From assembly GCF_022179125.1 (NCBI RefSeq), contig NZ_BPQG01000054.1, positions 1 through 64,000 of the forward strand: a stretch of DNA of 64,000 nt, given 5' to 3'. The translations under genes and the position numbers were made by a program. This document shows positions 1-8,715 of this stretch, piece by piece; position 1 is the first letter of the stretch, and each line of letters begins with the position of its first letter. This stretch comes from Methylobacterium cerastii. Its GTDB lineage: Bacteria > Pseudomonadota > Alphaproteobacteria > Rhizobiales > Beijerinckiaceae. The notes under the pieces were generated by a model. The model was not told the origin of the DNA. It made no database searches and saw nothing but the letters and a program-made list of their open reading frames with translations.

Positions 1-293
1 GCCGGCATCACCCCGAGCGCCCGGTACAACACCGCCAGGTCGAACCGCGCATAGTGGAAGATCTTCTGGACGCCTGCGTCGGCGAGGACGGATTTCAGAA
101 CCTCCGGCACCGGCCCATCGCGAAAAATCTGCACCACGTCGGCCGAGCCGTCCCCCTTCGAGACCTGCACGACGCAGAGCCGGTCGCGATGCGGGTTGAG
201 CCCCAGCGTCTCGGTGTCGACGGCGATCGCCGCCCCCGGATCGTACCCGGCCGGCAAGTCGCCGCGATGCAGACGGATCGTGTGGCTCGGCAT
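1..293 (-). CDS. rnd: Ribonuclease D, N-terminal part (cut by window edge)
   Basis: 3'-5' exoribonuclease of the DEDD superfamily that trims tRNA 3' ends. The visible first 97 or so residues begin MPSHTIRLHRGDLPAG and contain the Exo I motif VDTETLGL, with the catalytic Asp and Glu, near residue 25. This is followed by the family-typical RLCVVQVSKGDG and KIFHYARFDLAVL (the Exo II region around HYARFD). The remaining catalytic motifs lie outside the window. I chose the ATG at 293 because the RNase D fold starts there. The reading frame stays open upstream to an ATG at 701, so a longer fusion protein is formally possible. Family assignment is secure from Exo I; the exact N terminus is not. Confidence 0.85.
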   Translation of the reverse strand, partial: MPSHTIRLHRGDLPAGYDPGAAIAVDTETLGLNPHRDRLCVVQVSKGDGSADVVQIFRDGPVPEVLKSVLADAGVQKIFHYARFDLAVLYRALGVMP

Positions 294-401
294 GTTCTTG
301 GATCTTGTTCTTGGATCTTGACGGTGGGAGAATTTTTGGCGGGTATCACCCTGGCTGGTGGGGGACAAGGTTGGGGCGCGACAGCGCTGTTTCGATGGGT
401 T

Positions 402-701
402 TGAACGACTGCTGGCGATCTCGCGACGCTCGCGATAGCTCACACGGATGTTCTGGAAGCGCTCGACGCGCCGTGTGATCTCGTGGTCCGAAACCGGCCC
501 CACGTACTTCTGAGTTTCCTTCCCCTTCTTGGCGCCGTCCGGGTCACGCGCGTAGCCGAGGTAATACCAGTATTCCTGGCCGCGGCGGTCGCTCTTGGCG
601 AAGCGCCCGTTCTCCGGATATGCGGCGTCGAAATCCGCATCGAATGCCTTCGCGATCAGGTCGGCGAAGGCGATCTGCACAGGGCTGGCGTGCGCTTTCA
701 T
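402..701 (-). pseudogene. Truncated GSU2403-family nucleotidyltransferase-fold gene (N-terminal fragment)
   Basis: About 100 codons from the ATG at 701 resemble the N terminus of GSU2403-type nucleotidyltransferase-fold proteins: a helical AFADLI segment, then QEYWYYLGY, then QKYVGPVSDHEI and RRVERF, ending in a YRERREI motif. Full-length family members are several hundred residues and continue with a nucleotidyltransferase domain. Here similarity stops after about residue 100 and the frame runs, without any stop codon, through low-complexity sequence into rnd. I read this as a 3'-deleted remnant. No clear ribosome-binding site precedes 701. Family recognition is from memory of the motif pattern and is moderately sure. 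Confidence 0.5.
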
Positions 702-904
702 CGGCCTGGAGATGTTGTAAGGTTCCTCGCAAAACCGGTACGACAAAAATCCGCGATGCGCATCTCACGGCCGGGGTCCGATCGTCACCCTGGGGCCAAG
801 TCCGAGGCGATGTCGGCGGACGGCCGCTTTCGAGGGGTGTCGAACGCCACCCTATTCCCGGCGCGCGGCTCAAACACAGCGCGCCGGTCAAACCTGCCAA
901 AAAA

Positions 905-1273
905 TCACTTCTGCTTGGCGATGACCTTGTCCTTGATGCCGTCGTAGACCGACTGCGAGAGGATCTTCTTCTGCACGAGGTCGTCCTTGCCCTTGTAGGG
1001 GCGGCCCTTGACGATCGCGGCCGAGCGGGCGGCGCCGATGCCGGGGAGCGCGTCGAGCTCGGCGGCGGAGGCGCTGTTGAGGTCGAGGAGGGCGCCCTTG
1101 GCGGCGTTCGGCGAGCCGGCGACGGGGGCCGAGGGCTTGACCGGGGCGGTCGGGGCGGCGGGCGCCATCGCTCCGGGCTTGGTCGGGGTCGCGGGGGCGG
1201 GGCTCTGCGCCAGCGCCGGCGCGGCGGCCAGGCAGGACAGGAGTGCGAAGGTGCGCAGGAACGACGTGGCCAT
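905..1273 (-). CDS. Exported helix-hairpin-helix protein (ComEA-like)
   Basis: Protein of 122 residues with a classical signal peptide ([22 protein letters not shown]), then a Pro/Ala-rich linker, then a single ComEA-type helix-hairpin-helix unit from about residue 62: [26 protein letters not shown]. Such domains bind DNA without sequence preference through the hairpin (PGIG). The C-terminal [23 protein letters not shown] segment is the usual second half of this fold. A strong GGAGG lies just upstream of the ATG at 1273. The reading frame continues upstream, but that part is Arg-rich shadow sequence. A role in DNA uptake is possible from the family, but no other competence gene is near. Confidence 0.8.
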   Translation of the reverse strand: MATSFLRTFALLSCLAAAPALAQSPAPATPTKPGAMAPAAPTAPVKPSAPVAGSPNAAKGALLDLNSASAAELDALPGIGAARSAAIVKGRPYKGKDDLVQKKILSQSVYDGIKDKVIAKQK

Positions 1274-1461
1274 GGTGGTCCTCCCGAAGGGACGGCGGCC
1301 CGGTACCTGGCGCCGACGGAGCGTGGTGTGAGCCGGAGCGGTTGAACCGCGGCTTAACGCTGCGGCACGCCGCCCCAGTCGCTGGTTCCAAATCCGATTG
1401 AATTCCAAGTCCGGTCGCGCGCACTCCGTTCCCGGTTCGGTTCTCGATCCGGGTCGGACGC

Positions 1462-1911
1462 TCAGTGCCGCATGGCGTCGAAGCGCGCGAGGCATTCGGC
1501 CGAGATCCGCATGCCGTTCGGTACCGGCTCGCTTGGCGGCGGACGGCGCACGCAGGCCTTGAGGTAGGCGAGCGCGTCTTCCAGCACCGCCTCGCTGAAG
1601 GGTTTTGCGATCACCGCGGTCGCGCCCTCCATCTCCTCGGAGAGCTGGCGCGCGTTGGCGGTCATGAAGGCGGCGGTGATGCCGTCGCGCTCACGGATCG
1701 CCTGCGCCACCTCGAGGCCGGAAGAGCCGTCTGCAAGGCGCAGGTCGATCAGCACCAGCTCGGGCCGACAGGCCTCGATCTGGGCGATGGCCTCGGCGGC
1801 CGTCATCGCGGTGCCGACCACGCTGTGCCCGGCCTCCTCGAGCATCATCTCGATCTGCATCAGGATGAGGGCCTCATCCTCCACGACCAGGATCCGCAGC
1901 GGGTCGCTCAC
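1462..1911 (-). CDS. Single-domain response regulator, partner of the LOV kinase
   Basis: Receiver (REC) domain protein of about 149 residues starting at a GTG that overlaps the TGA of the upstream kinase by 4 bp (GTGA), so the two are translationally coupled. The acidic pocket (VVEDEA), phospho-acceptor Asp ([11 protein letters not shown]), switch Thr (AAFMTAN) and Lys (AVIAKPF) are all present, so it should accept phosphate. There is no output domain, only a short C-terminal tail with a PPPSEPVP stretch. It may act by protein contact, or as a phosphate shuttle as other single-domain regulators do. The partner kinase is inferred from gene order. Confidence 0.88.
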   Translation of the reverse strand: MSDPLRILVVEDEALILMQIEMMLEEAGHSVVGTAMTAAEAIAQIEACRPELVLIDLRLADGSSGLEVAQAIRERDGITAAFMTANARQLSEEMEGATAVIAKPFSEAVLEDALAYLKACVRRPPPSEPVPNGMRISAECLARFDAMRH

Positions 1912-3029
1912 GGCGTCTCCGAACTGTCTGCCATCTCGCGCGGCAGGCGAATGTTGACCGTGGTCCCCGGCTCGTTGGATTGCCACGCGATGCTGGCGTT
2001 GAGCTGGCGGCACAGGGTGCCGATCAGGCGCTTGCCGAAGGAGCGTTTCTCCATCACCTCCACGGGCATGCCGACGCCGTCGTCGGCGATTCTGATGGCG
2101 AAGTACTTCCCGTCCGGTGCGACCGTCACCGAGAGCCGGCCGGGGCGATCGCCGGGGAAGGCGTGCTTGAGCGCGTTGGTGATGAGCTCGTTCATCATCA
2201 GCGCCACCGGCGGCGCCTTCGAGACCGGCACCTCCACCGCCTCGAGGTCGAGGTGCAGGCGGATGCCGTCGCGGCCCGAGCCCCGCACCAGGTCGGTGGA
2301 GAGGTCGCGGGCGAACTCGGCGACGTCGAAGCGCTCGACGTCGTTCGACTGGTAGAGCCGCCGATGCACGATGCCCAGCGCCTCGACCCGCGTCAGCATC
2401 ATCTCCATCGCCGCGCGCGCCGACGGGTCGGTGATGGCCTTGGTCTGCATGGCGAGCAGGGCGGCGATCATCTGGAGGTTGTTCTTGACCCGGTGGTCGA
2501 CCTCGTGGACCAACATGGTCTGCGTCGCCAGGGACTGGCTCAGGTCCTGGGTGCGCTTGGCCACCTCGGCCTCGAAATGGGCCTTCTCCTGCTCGACCTT
2601 CAGGTGGGCGTCGACGCGGTCGGTCACGTCGAGCTGCGAGGCGAAGAAGTAGGGCACCTCGCCGCCCTCGTTCGTCACCGGGCTGAGGTACAGCGCGTTC
2701 CAGAACGGGGCGCCGTCCTTGCGGTAGTTCAGGATGTCGATGGCGATGTCGCGCCCCGCCGTCACCGCCTCGCGGATGAGCGCGACCGCGCCGCGATCGG
2801 TGTTGGCGCCCTGCAGGAAGCGGCAGTTGCGGCCCATGACCTCGCCGCGCTCGTAGCCCGTCATCCGCAGGAACGCGTCGTTGGCGAAGACGATCGGGTT
2901 GTCGGGCAGGCGCGGATCGGTGATGATCATCGCCATCCGCGTGGCGCGGACGGCGGCAGCGAACGGGTCGCCCTTGCCCTGCTCGGTGTCGAGGCCGCCG
3001 GTCTGGCGCCACGCATCGGACGATTCCAT
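1908..3029 (-). CDS. LOV-domain (blue-light) sensor histidine kinase, HisKA_2/HWE type
   Basis: A 373-residue soluble kinase with no membrane segment. Residues about 25-135 form a PAS/LOV domain with the diagnostic GRNCRFLQG motif, whose Cys forms the photo-adduct with FMN in LOV proteins; the companion residues NDAF and NYRKDG also match. A short coiled linker leads to a HisKA_2 dimerisation/phosphotransfer domain with the phospho-His in HEVDHRVKNNLQ. An HATPase_c domain follows, with NELITNALKHAF (N box) and ADDGVGM (G1 box). Blue light is therefore the likely input. The next gene is a response regulator with a 4-bp overlap. Domain content matches LovK-type general-stress or attachment regulators, but the output here is unknown. 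Confidence 0.9.
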   Translation of the reverse strand: MESSDAWRQTGGLDTEQGKGDPFAAAVRATRMAMIITDPRLPDNPIVFANDAFLRMTGYERGEVMGRNCRFLQGANTDRGAVALIREAVTAGRDIAIDILNYRKDGAPFWNALYLSPVTNEGGEVPYFFASQLDVTDRVDAHLKVEQEKAHFEAEVAKRTQDLSQSLATQTMLVHEVDHRVKNNLQMIAALLAMQTKAITDPSARAAMEMMLTRVEALGIVHRRLYQSNDVERFDVAEFARDLSTDLVRGSGRDGIRLHLDLEAVEVPVSKAPPVALMMNELITNALKHAFPGDRPGRLSVTVAPDGKYFAIRIADDGVGMPVEVMEKRSFGKRLIGTLCRQLNASIAWQSNEPGTTVNIRLPREMADSSETP

Positions 3030-3534
3030 CGATCGTGATCTCTCTCAGGGCGCGGACCGCATCCACCGTGCGGCGTCGGCCGGTGCCGCGAGGGCACCTT
3101 TTTAGGAAGTCCAGAAGGCGAACCGTCGTGCTTGGAGGCGAGCGGGCGGGTGGGCCGCAAGCTTAACGGGTCGTGGAGGAAAAAAGGTTCAAAGAATTCT
3201 GGACGCGGCGGACTTTCCCGTCGCGGCGACGCCTTCGGGCCGTCGCCATGTCACCCCCCCCCCACCGCAGGCCATCACGGCAGAACTGTCAAGTCTCGGC
3301 TAGCACGCGCCCGGTGCCGTCGGCGCCTGCCACGGTCTCGCTCGGCCGCGATCTTGGACCAAAGTCCAAGATCGAGCGTGTCCGGCAGCTTGGTCGCACG
3401 CGCCCCCTAGCCACGCCCCGGCGCCCCCGCTATAAGCGCGCCTTCGAATCTCCGTATCGAGCGGTGCGCGAGGCGATCCCGGCCGGGAGACGCCCGGGCG
3501 CCGCTTTGGCGCCAGACCGCAAGGATTTCCCGTC
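3030..3534. other. Intergenic region between the LOV kinase and rpmF
   Basis: About 500 bp between divergent genes. It must hold both promoters. A TATAAG at 3431-3436 could be a -10 element for rpmF, but no convincing -35 partner is present. A run of ten C residues lies at 3254-3263. Open frames here are high-GC shadows; no gene or RNA is recognised. Confidence 0.6.
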
Positions 3535-3723
3535 ATGGCCGTTCCGAAGCGCAAAACCTCCCCCTCCCGTCGCGGCATGCGCCGCTCGGCCGACGCCCTC
3601 AAGGCGCCGACCTACGTGACGGACAAGGATTCGGGCGAGCTGCGCCGCCCCCACCACATCGACCTGAAGACCGGCATGTATCGCGGCCGCCAGGTGCTCA
3701 CGGTCAAGTCGACCGAAGCCTGA
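3535..3723 (+). CDS. rpmF: 50S ribosomal protein L32
   Basis: A 62-residue basic protein of the large ribosomal subunit. The start [20 protein letters not shown] is the near-universal bL32 N terminus, and the alphaproteobacterial C-terminal half ([18 protein letters not shown]) is intact. Alphaproteobacterial L32 lacks the four zinc-binding cysteines found elsewhere, as here. It is a stand-alone gene; in many Rhizobiales it likewise sits alone near a PHA or acetyl-CoA gene set. Confidence 0.97.
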   Translation: MAVPKRKTSPSRRGMRRSADALKAPTYVTDKDSGELRRPHHIDLKTGMYRGRQVLTVKSTEA

Positions 3724-3736
3724 GTAGCCTTGGGAA

Positions 3737-4078
3737 TCAGGCCGTGAGCCGCGCCGTCTCGGCGTAGCGCGCGGCCGCGATCCCGGTGCGCTCAAGCCGC
3801 GACGGCCGCAGGGTCGGATCGGACGCCACGATCACCTGAGTCAGAAAGCCTGCGAGCGGCCGCGTGCCGCCGCGGGCTCTTGGCGTTGGCACGTCCTGGG
3901 CTGCCTCGTCCCGGCCCCCGGCGATCGCCACCAGGGCGCGGGTGGGCGCGGACACTTTCGATCCGGAGGCTTCTTGCGGTTCGGAAGATTGCGACTCGGA
4001 CCCCGGCGCCTGCGGCCCCACGGTCGCCCGTACCGTGCCGACACGCTCGATTGTCCCGATCTGCATCATCGCCCGCAT
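3737..4078 (-). CDS. Small conserved alphaproteobacterial protein of unknown function
   Basis: A 113-residue frame convergent with rpmF. The N-terminal half is low-complexity (Ser, Pro, Glu). The C-terminal part GFLTQVIVASDPTLRPSRLE followed by RTGIAAARYAE resembles short, uncharacterised Rhizobiales proteins that end in an FxxQLIA...R..R...A...Y motif. I chose the ATG at 4078 (MRAMMQIG); a TTG at 4108 and an ATG at 4069 are alternatives. There is no signal peptide or membrane segment. The C-terminal conservation is the only reason to call it a gene. Confidence 0.5.
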   Translation of the reverse strand: MRAMMQIGTIERVGTVRATVGPQAPGSESQSSEPQEASGSKVSAPTRALVAIAGGRDEAAQDVPTPRARGGTRPLAGFLTQVIVASDPTLRPSRLERTGIAAARYAETARLTA

Positions 4079-4163
4079 CCCCCGGCCCAACCCGGACCGG
4101 CGCTGCAAGGGTGGGGCCGACGTTAACGGTTCGTCAACCTTTTATCGGGGCAGGCGCCACGAC

Positions 4164-4299
4164 TTCCCTCCCCTTCTGCGGGGGAGGGTGGCCCACGAAG
4201 CGGGTCGAGAGAGGGGAGCGACCTCTCCCGACATAGCGCTCTCCTCTCCCGACCCTCCCTGACGCGAGGCCCACCCTCCCCCGCAGAGGGGGGAGGGAA
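4164..4299. repeat. Palindromic intergenic repeat, family A (copy 1)
   Basis: An inverted repeat of about 136 bp. Outer arms read TTCCCTCCCC...GCGGGGGAGGGTGG and their complement CCACCCTCCCCCGC...GGGGAGGGAA, with an inner arm pair around GAGAGGGGAGCG and CGCTCTCCTCTC. A related copy is at 39084-39285, and a short remnant lies at about 37386-37405. It lies between the small gene at 3737-4078 and phaR. Confidence 0.85.
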
Positions 4300-4322
4300 A
4301 ACGGGCGTGGAGTTCTTTGGCC

Positions 4323-4943
4323 CTACTTCTTCGCCAGCGCCTCGAGGCGTTCCTGCATCGCCAGCATCTGGCGCTTGAGGTCGTCGAGGTCGGTGCCGGC
4401 GGCCTGGACGGGGACGGGCGGGCTGGGTTGGCCGGCATTGGTGTTGGCGTTCGGCACGCCGGGCGGGGTGAAGCCGGTGAACATCTTCATGGCGTCGCCG
4501 AAGAAGCCCATGTTGGCCCGCACCTGCTGCTCGATCGCGGTCTGGAGCGCCGAGGAGCCGAAGCCCGCCCCGCTGAAGCCGGTCGAGAACTTTTCGCGCA
4601 GGCCGTCCTGGTCTTTCGCGAAGTTGGCCATCGAGAATTCGAGGAAGCTCGGCACCATCGTGCGCATGCTGTCGCCGTAGAAGCGGATCAGCTGGCGCAG
4701 GAACGCCACCGGCAGCAGGTTGTCGGCGCCGGCCTTGTTCTCCTGCTCGAAGATGATCTGCGTCAGCACCGAGCGGGTGATGTCGTCGCTGGTGCGCGCG
4801 TCGTAGACGACGAAGTCCTCGCCGTTCTGCACCATCGTCGAGAGGTCCTCGAGGGTGTCGTAGGTCGAGGTGCCGGTGTGGTAGAGGCGCCGGTTGGCGT
4901 ACTTCTTGATGACGGTCTGTTGTGCCTTGACGCTGTCCGCCAT
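4323..4943 (-). CDS. phaR: Polyhydroxyalkanoate synthesis repressor PhaR
   Basis: DNA- and PHB-binding regulator of PHA granule genes, 206 residues. Residues about 10-70 are the PHB/PHA accumulation regulator DNA-binding domain (VIKKYANRRLYHTGTSTYDT, then VVYDARTSDDITRSVLTQII). Residues about 75-120 carry the second conserved domain (FEQENK, LLPVAFLRQLIRFYGDSM). The C terminus (TDLDDLKRQMLAMQERLEAL) is a coiled coil. I took the ATG at 4943 because the conserved part starts right after it; the upstream in-frame extension is not conserved. It is divergent from phaA and phaB, as is usual. Confidence 0.95.
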   Translation of the reverse strand: MADSVKAQQTVIKKYANRRLYHTGTSTYDTLEDLSTMVQNGEDFVVYDARTSDDITRSVLTQIIFEQENKAGADNLLPVAFLRQLIRFYGDSMRTMVPSFLEFSMANFAKDQDGLREKFSTGFSGAGFGSSALQTAIEQQVRANMGFFGDAMKMFTGFTPPGVPNANTNAGQPSPPVPVQAAGTDLDDLKRQMLAMQERLEALAKK

Positions 4944-5258
4944 CTTTGCGGCCTCTCCCCGATCGCGCGACGACCACGGCCGGGCCCCCGCCGCCGGGAG
5001 CCGCCCACGCGCCTGCTCGGACCTTAAGGCTTTCAGCCGGCGACGAAAATAGCCATCTGGCGCCTTTTCCCGCGGAATAATGCTAATTCGCCCCGGCCAC
5101 AGCGTCGACGGCGATGGAGCAGTCGCCCCGCAAGCGATACGCCCCACCCTCCAGCCTTCTTGACTTCGACCGAGCGAGGCCCTTCATCCGGAGGAACGGC
5201 CTTTTGCGAGCGCGCGACCTTGAAGACGCGCCGGCCGACCACGAGGAGAACGTTTCAG

Positions 5259-6440
5259 ATGGCAAGCGAAGACATCGTCATCGTCGGCGCGGCGCGCACG
5301 GCGGTTGGTTCGTTCGGCGGCGCGTTCAACACGGTGCCCGCGCACGAGCTCGGCAAGGTGGCGATCAAGGCCGCGCTCGAGCGCGCCGGCGTCTCCCCCG
5401 ACGACGTGGACGAGGTGATCTTCGGCCAGGTGCTGACCGCCGGCGCCGGGCAGAACCCGGCCCGCCAGGCCGCCATCGCCGCCGGCATCCCCGAGAAGGC
5501 CACCGCCTGGGGCGTCAACCAGGTCTGCGGTTCGGGCCTGCGCACCGTCGCCATCGGCATGCAGCAGATCGCCAACGGCGACGCCACGGTCATCGTCGCG
5601 GGCGGCCAGGAGTCGATGTCGCTCAGCCCCCACGCGCAGTACCTGCGCGGCGGCCAGAAGATGGGCGACGTGAAGCTCGTCGACACGATGATCAAGGACG
5701 GGCTCTGGGACGCCTTCAACGGCTACCACATGGGCACCACCGCCGAGAACGTGGCCCAGGCCTTCCAGCTCACCCGCGAGCAGCAGGACCAGTTCGCCAC
5801 GGCATCGCAGAACAAGGCCGAGGCCGCCCGCAAGGAGGGGCGCTTCAAGGAGGAGATCGCCCCCGTCACCGTCCCGGGCCGCAAGGGCGACGTGGTGGTC
5901 GACACCGACGAGTACATCCGCGACGGCGCCACCGTCGAGGCGATGGCCAAGCTGAAGCCCGCCTTCTCCAAGGACGGCACGGTGACGGCCGCCAACGCGT
6001 CGGGCCTCAACGACGGCGCGGCCGCGATCGTGCTGATGTCGGCCTCGGAGGCCGAGCGCCGCGGCATCACCCCGCTCGCCACGATCAAGTCCTGGGCCAC
6101 CGCCGGCGTCGACCCCAAGATCATGGGCACCGGCCCGATCCCGGCCTCGCGCAAGGCGCTCGACAAGGCCGGCTGGAAGCCCGCCGACCTCGACCTGATC
6201 GAGGCCAACGAGGCCTTCGCCGCCCAGGCGCTCGCCGTGAACAAGGACATGGGCTGGGACGACGCCAAGGTGAACGTGAACGGCGGCGCCATCGCCATCG
6301 GCCACCCGATCGGCGCATCCGGCGCCCGCGTCCTCGTCACCCTGCTGCACGAGATGAAGCGCCGCGACGCCAAGAAGGGCCTCGCCACCCTGTGCATCGG
6401 CGGCGGCATGGGCGTCGCCATGTGCATCGAGCGCGCATAA
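5259..6440 (+). CDS. phaA: Acetyl-CoA acetyltransferase (beta-ketothiolase) PhaA
   Basis: Condenses two acetyl-CoA to acetoacetyl-CoA, the first step of PHB synthesis. 393 residues, the usual thiolase length. Motifs: nucleophilic Cys in [11 protein letters not shown] (about residue 89), the NEAFAAQ motif, [16 protein letters not shown] with the catalytic His, and CIGGGMG near the C terminus with the second Cys. GAGGA lies upstream of the ATG at 5259; the upstream in-frame stretch is not conserved. phaB follows 188 bp downstream on the same strand, separated by a hairpin. Confidence 0.97.
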   Translation: MASEDIVIVGAARTAVGSFGGAFNTVPAHELGKVAIKAALERAGVSPDDVDEVIFGQVLTAGAGQNPARQAAIAAGIPEKATAWGVNQVCGSGLRTVAIGMQQIANGDATVIVAGGQESMSLSPHAQYLRGGQKMGDVKLVDTMIKDGLWDAFNGYHMGTTAENVAQAFQLTREQQDQFATASQNKAEAARKEGRFKEEIAPVTVPGRKGDVVVDTDEYIRDGATVEAMAKLKPAFSKDGTVTAANASGLNDGAAAIVLMSASEAERRGITPLATIKSWATAGVDPKIMGTGPIPASRKALDKAGWKPADLDLIEANEAFAAQALAVNKDMGWDDAKVNVNGGAIAIGHPIGASGARVLVTLLHEMKRRDAKKGLATLCIGGGMGVAMCIERA

Positions 6441-6514
6441 GCAGAATCGCGCGCGCATGGGCGGCCTGAGCCCGGAGACGAAAATCCGTCTTTAGGCCCA
6501 AAGCAAAACATTTC

Positions 6515-6537
6515 GCGTGCGGACGCCATCCGCACGC
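6515..6537 (+). promoter_or_regulatory. Intercistronic hairpin between phaA and phaB
   Basis: A perfect 9-bp stem (GCGTGCGGA / TCCGCACGC) with a 5-base loop. No T tract follows, so it is not a typical intrinsic terminator. It may be an RNA processing or stabilising element, or an attenuator, between the two PHB genes. Confidence 0.5.
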
Positions 6538-6628
6538 GGCATGAGGGCATCATCCCCGGGCCGGCGGCGACCCCGTCGCGCCGACCCGGTCACGGCCCAC
6601 AAAACAGTTCAAGAAACCGGAGGAAACC

Positions 6629-7357
6629 ATGGCTCAGCAACGCGTCGCCCTCGTCACCGGCGGCACCCGCGGCATCGGTGCGGCGATCTCGAAGGGCCTT
6701 GCGGCCAAGGGCTACAAGGTCGCCGCCAACTACGGCGGCAACGACGAGGCGGCCCAGGCCTTCAAGGCCGAGACCGGCATCCCGGTGTTCAAGTTCGACG
6801 TCGGCGACTTTTCCGCCTGCGAGGCCGGCATCAAGGCGGTCGAGGCCGAGGTCGGCCCGGTCGACGTGCTGGTGAACAACGCCGGCATCACCCGTGACGG
6901 CCTGTTCCACAAGATGAGCTTCGAGAAGTGGCAGGCGGTCATCAAGACCAACCTCGACTCGGCCTTCACGGTGACCCGCCCGGTGATCGAGGGCATGCGC
7001 AACCGCGGCTTCGGGCGCATCATCCTGATCTCGTCGATCAACGGCCAGAAGGGCCAGATCGGCCAGGCCAACTACTCGGCCGCCAAGGCCGGCGTGATCG
7101 GCTTCGCCAAGGCGCTGGCCCAGGAGAGCGCCGCCAAGGGCATCACCGTCAACGTGATCGCGCCGGGCTACATCGCCACCGACATGGTGATGGCGGTGCC
7201 CGAGGAGGTGCGTAACAAGATCATCTCGACGATCCCCGTCGGGCGCCTCGGCGAGGCCGAGGAGATCGCCCGCGCAGTCGAGTACCTCGCGGCCGAGGAT
7301 TCGGGCTTCATCACCGGCTCGACGCTGACGATCAACGGCGCCCAGTACATCGCCTGA
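6629..7357 (+). CDS. phaB: NADPH-dependent acetoacetyl-CoA reductase PhaB
   Basis: Reduces acetoacetyl-CoA to (R)-3-hydroxybutyryl-CoA for PHB synthesis. Short-chain dehydrogenase of 242 residues. The Rossmann motif TGGTRGIGAAI is near the N terminus, NNAG at about residue 87, the catalytic Ser in ILISSINGQKGQ, and YSAAKAG holds the Tyr and Lys. NGGQ-type residues and the C-terminal ITGSTLTINGAQYIA match PhaB. A strong GGAGGAAACC precedes the ATG. It follows phaA; phaC is not in this window. Confidence 0.97.
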   Translation: MAQQRVALVTGGTRGIGAAISKGLAAKGYKVAANYGGNDEAAQAFKAETGIPVFKFDVGDFSACEAGIKAVEAEVGPVDVLVNNAGITRDGLFHKMSFEKWQAVIKTNLDSAFTVTRPVIEGMRNRGFGRIILISSINGQKGQIGQANYSAAKAGVIGFAKALAQESAAKGITVNVIAPGYIATDMVMAVPEEVRNKIISTIPVGRLGEAEEIARAVEYLAAEDSGFITGSTLTINGAQYIA

Positions 7358-7367
7358 GCGGCCGCGC

Positions 7368-7389
7368 GGGGGTGCCCTCCGGCGCCCCC
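7368..7389 (+). terminator. GC-rich hairpin after phaB
   Basis: GGGGGTGCC and GGCGCCCCC flank a CTCC loop just after the phaB stop. No U tract follows, so the terminator function is only inferred from position. Confidence 0.4.
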
Positions 7390-7607
7390 GCCCCGCCCCG
7401 GAACCTGTCGCCCCGGCCGGATGCGGCGCCCGGATGCGGTGGCCGGACGCAGAGGCCTTGAGTCTTATAAGACGCCTCTTCGCGCCTGTTCAGCAATGCA
7501 CGGCGTCTAATTTTTGCTCGCTCCATCTGCGATTGCTTTAATCGTTGGTGAGGTTTCGTGCCCATGATGCTTCAACCGGGGCGAAGCGCGGGCGGCGAAT
7601 CACAACG

Positions 7608-8690
7608 ATGAAGACCATCCTGATCCTCACCGATCAGCCCGATCGTGGGCAGAGGCTCGCCGGGCAGCTCCGACCGCTGGGCGAGCCACTGGTGGTCGAC
7701 CTGCTGGATCCCTACCAGGCCCGCAACGCGCCCGACCTGACGCAGGTGGTCGCCGTGGTCGGCGACGCCTCGCTCGCGCATTCGCAGCAGGTGTCCGGCC
7801 TGCACAAGTACATGCACCGCCTCGGCCCGGCGCAGGTTCCGTTCCTCTGCGTGCTGCACGAGGACTCGCCCCGCGCGCACCTGCAGGCGCAGGCGCTCGG
7901 CGCGACCCGCACGCTCCGGGCCGACGCGGTGATGCGCGACCTGCTGCCGTCGCTGCGCAGCCTCGTTCCGGGCGAGGGCCAGGCCGAGGTGCGCGCCGCC
8001 ATCGCCGAGGCCGACACGGCGCTCACCCGGATCTTCGACCTCGGCCGCGCCGGCAGCGGCCCGGCGCCGGCCGTGGCGGCGGCGGGCGCGGACCTCGTGG
8101 TCGGCGCCCTCAACAAGGCCGACATCCGCGGCTGGCTCGACGTGGTCTGGCGCTTCGACGACGCGACGCACCAGCACTGCCTGCTGGTTGCCGGCCTGGC
8201 GGCGGCCTTCGCCCGGCAGCTCGGCCTGCGCGCGCAGGATTGCCGCGACCTCACCCAGGCCGCCCTGCTGCACGACCTCGGCAAGGCCCGCATCCCGCTG
8301 GCGATCCTCAACAAGCCGGGCCGGCTCGACGCGGACGAGATGACGGTGATGCGGACCCACCCGGCGCTGGGCATCGCGATGCTGCAGGGCCAGGACTACC
8401 CGGCGGCGATGCTCGCCGTGGTGCGCTCCCACCACGAGGCGCTCGACGGCTCGGGCTATCCGGACGGGCTGACCGCGAAGCAGATTCCCGACCTCGTGCG
8501 GCTGATCACGGTCTGCGACATCTTCGGGGCGCTGATCGAGCGGCGGCCTTACAAGCGCCCGCACTCGGGCGAGGCGGCCTACGACATCCTCCGCGGCATG
8601 ACCGGCAAGGTCGACCCCGACCTCGTCAACGCCTTCAAGCCGATCGCGGAGGCCGCCGGCAGCGCCATGGCCAGCGCCAGCGCAGCCTGA
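7608..8690 (+). CDS. HD-GYP domain protein with a degenerate receiver-like N terminus
   Basis: A 360-residue cytosolic protein. Residues about 1-125 look like a receiver fold (MKTILILTDQ, VVAVVGD, ALGATRTLRADAVMRDLLP) but lack the standard phospho-acceptor pattern. Residues about 170-350 are an HD-GYP domain with HDLGKARIP, RSHHEALDGSGYPDGL and a VCDIFGAL region. The metal ligands and the GYP signature are intact, so c-di-GMP phosphodiesterase activity is plausible. The start is the ATG at 7608, where the receiver-like strand begins. It is a monocistronic gene convergent with the exporter at 8716. Substrate and signal are unknown. Confidence 0.88.
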   Translation: MKTILILTDQPDRGQRLAGQLRPLGEPLVVDLLDPYQARNAPDLTQVVAVVGDASLAHSQQVSGLHKYMHRLGPAQVPFLCVLHEDSPRAHLQAQALGATRTLRADAVMRDLLPSLRSLVPGEGQAEVRAAIAEADTALTRIFDLGRAGSGPAPAVAAAGADLVVGALNKADIRGWLDVVWRFDDATHQHCLLVAGLAAAFARQLGLRAQDCRDLTQAALLHDLGKARIPLAILNKPGRLDADEMTVMRTHPALGIAMLQGQDYPAAMLAVVRSHHEALDGSGYPDGLTAKQIPDLVRLITVCDIFGALIERRPYKRPHSGEAAYDILRGMTGKVDPDLVNAFKPIAEAAGSAMASASAA

Positions 8691-8715
8691 GGTCACGGCT
8701 TCGACCGGATCAGCG

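Noticed and set aside
483-947. Plus-strand 154-codon frame over the rnd/GSU2403 region
   Set aside because: Antisense shadow of the truncated GSU2403 frame and of G+C-rich codons; no conserved motifs.
1980-3038. 352-codon plus-strand frame opposite the LOV kinase
   Set aside because: His/Arg/Val-rich antisense shadow; the minus-strand kinase has complete motifs.
3254-3263. Run of ten C as a possible phase-variation tract
   Set aside because: Not in a recognised gene or promoter spacer; may also be sequencing-prone. Interesting only if variable between isolates.
3173-3619. Plus-strand frame covering the region before rpmF
   Set aside because: Arg/Pro-rich; overlaps the rpmF start out of frame; no family features.
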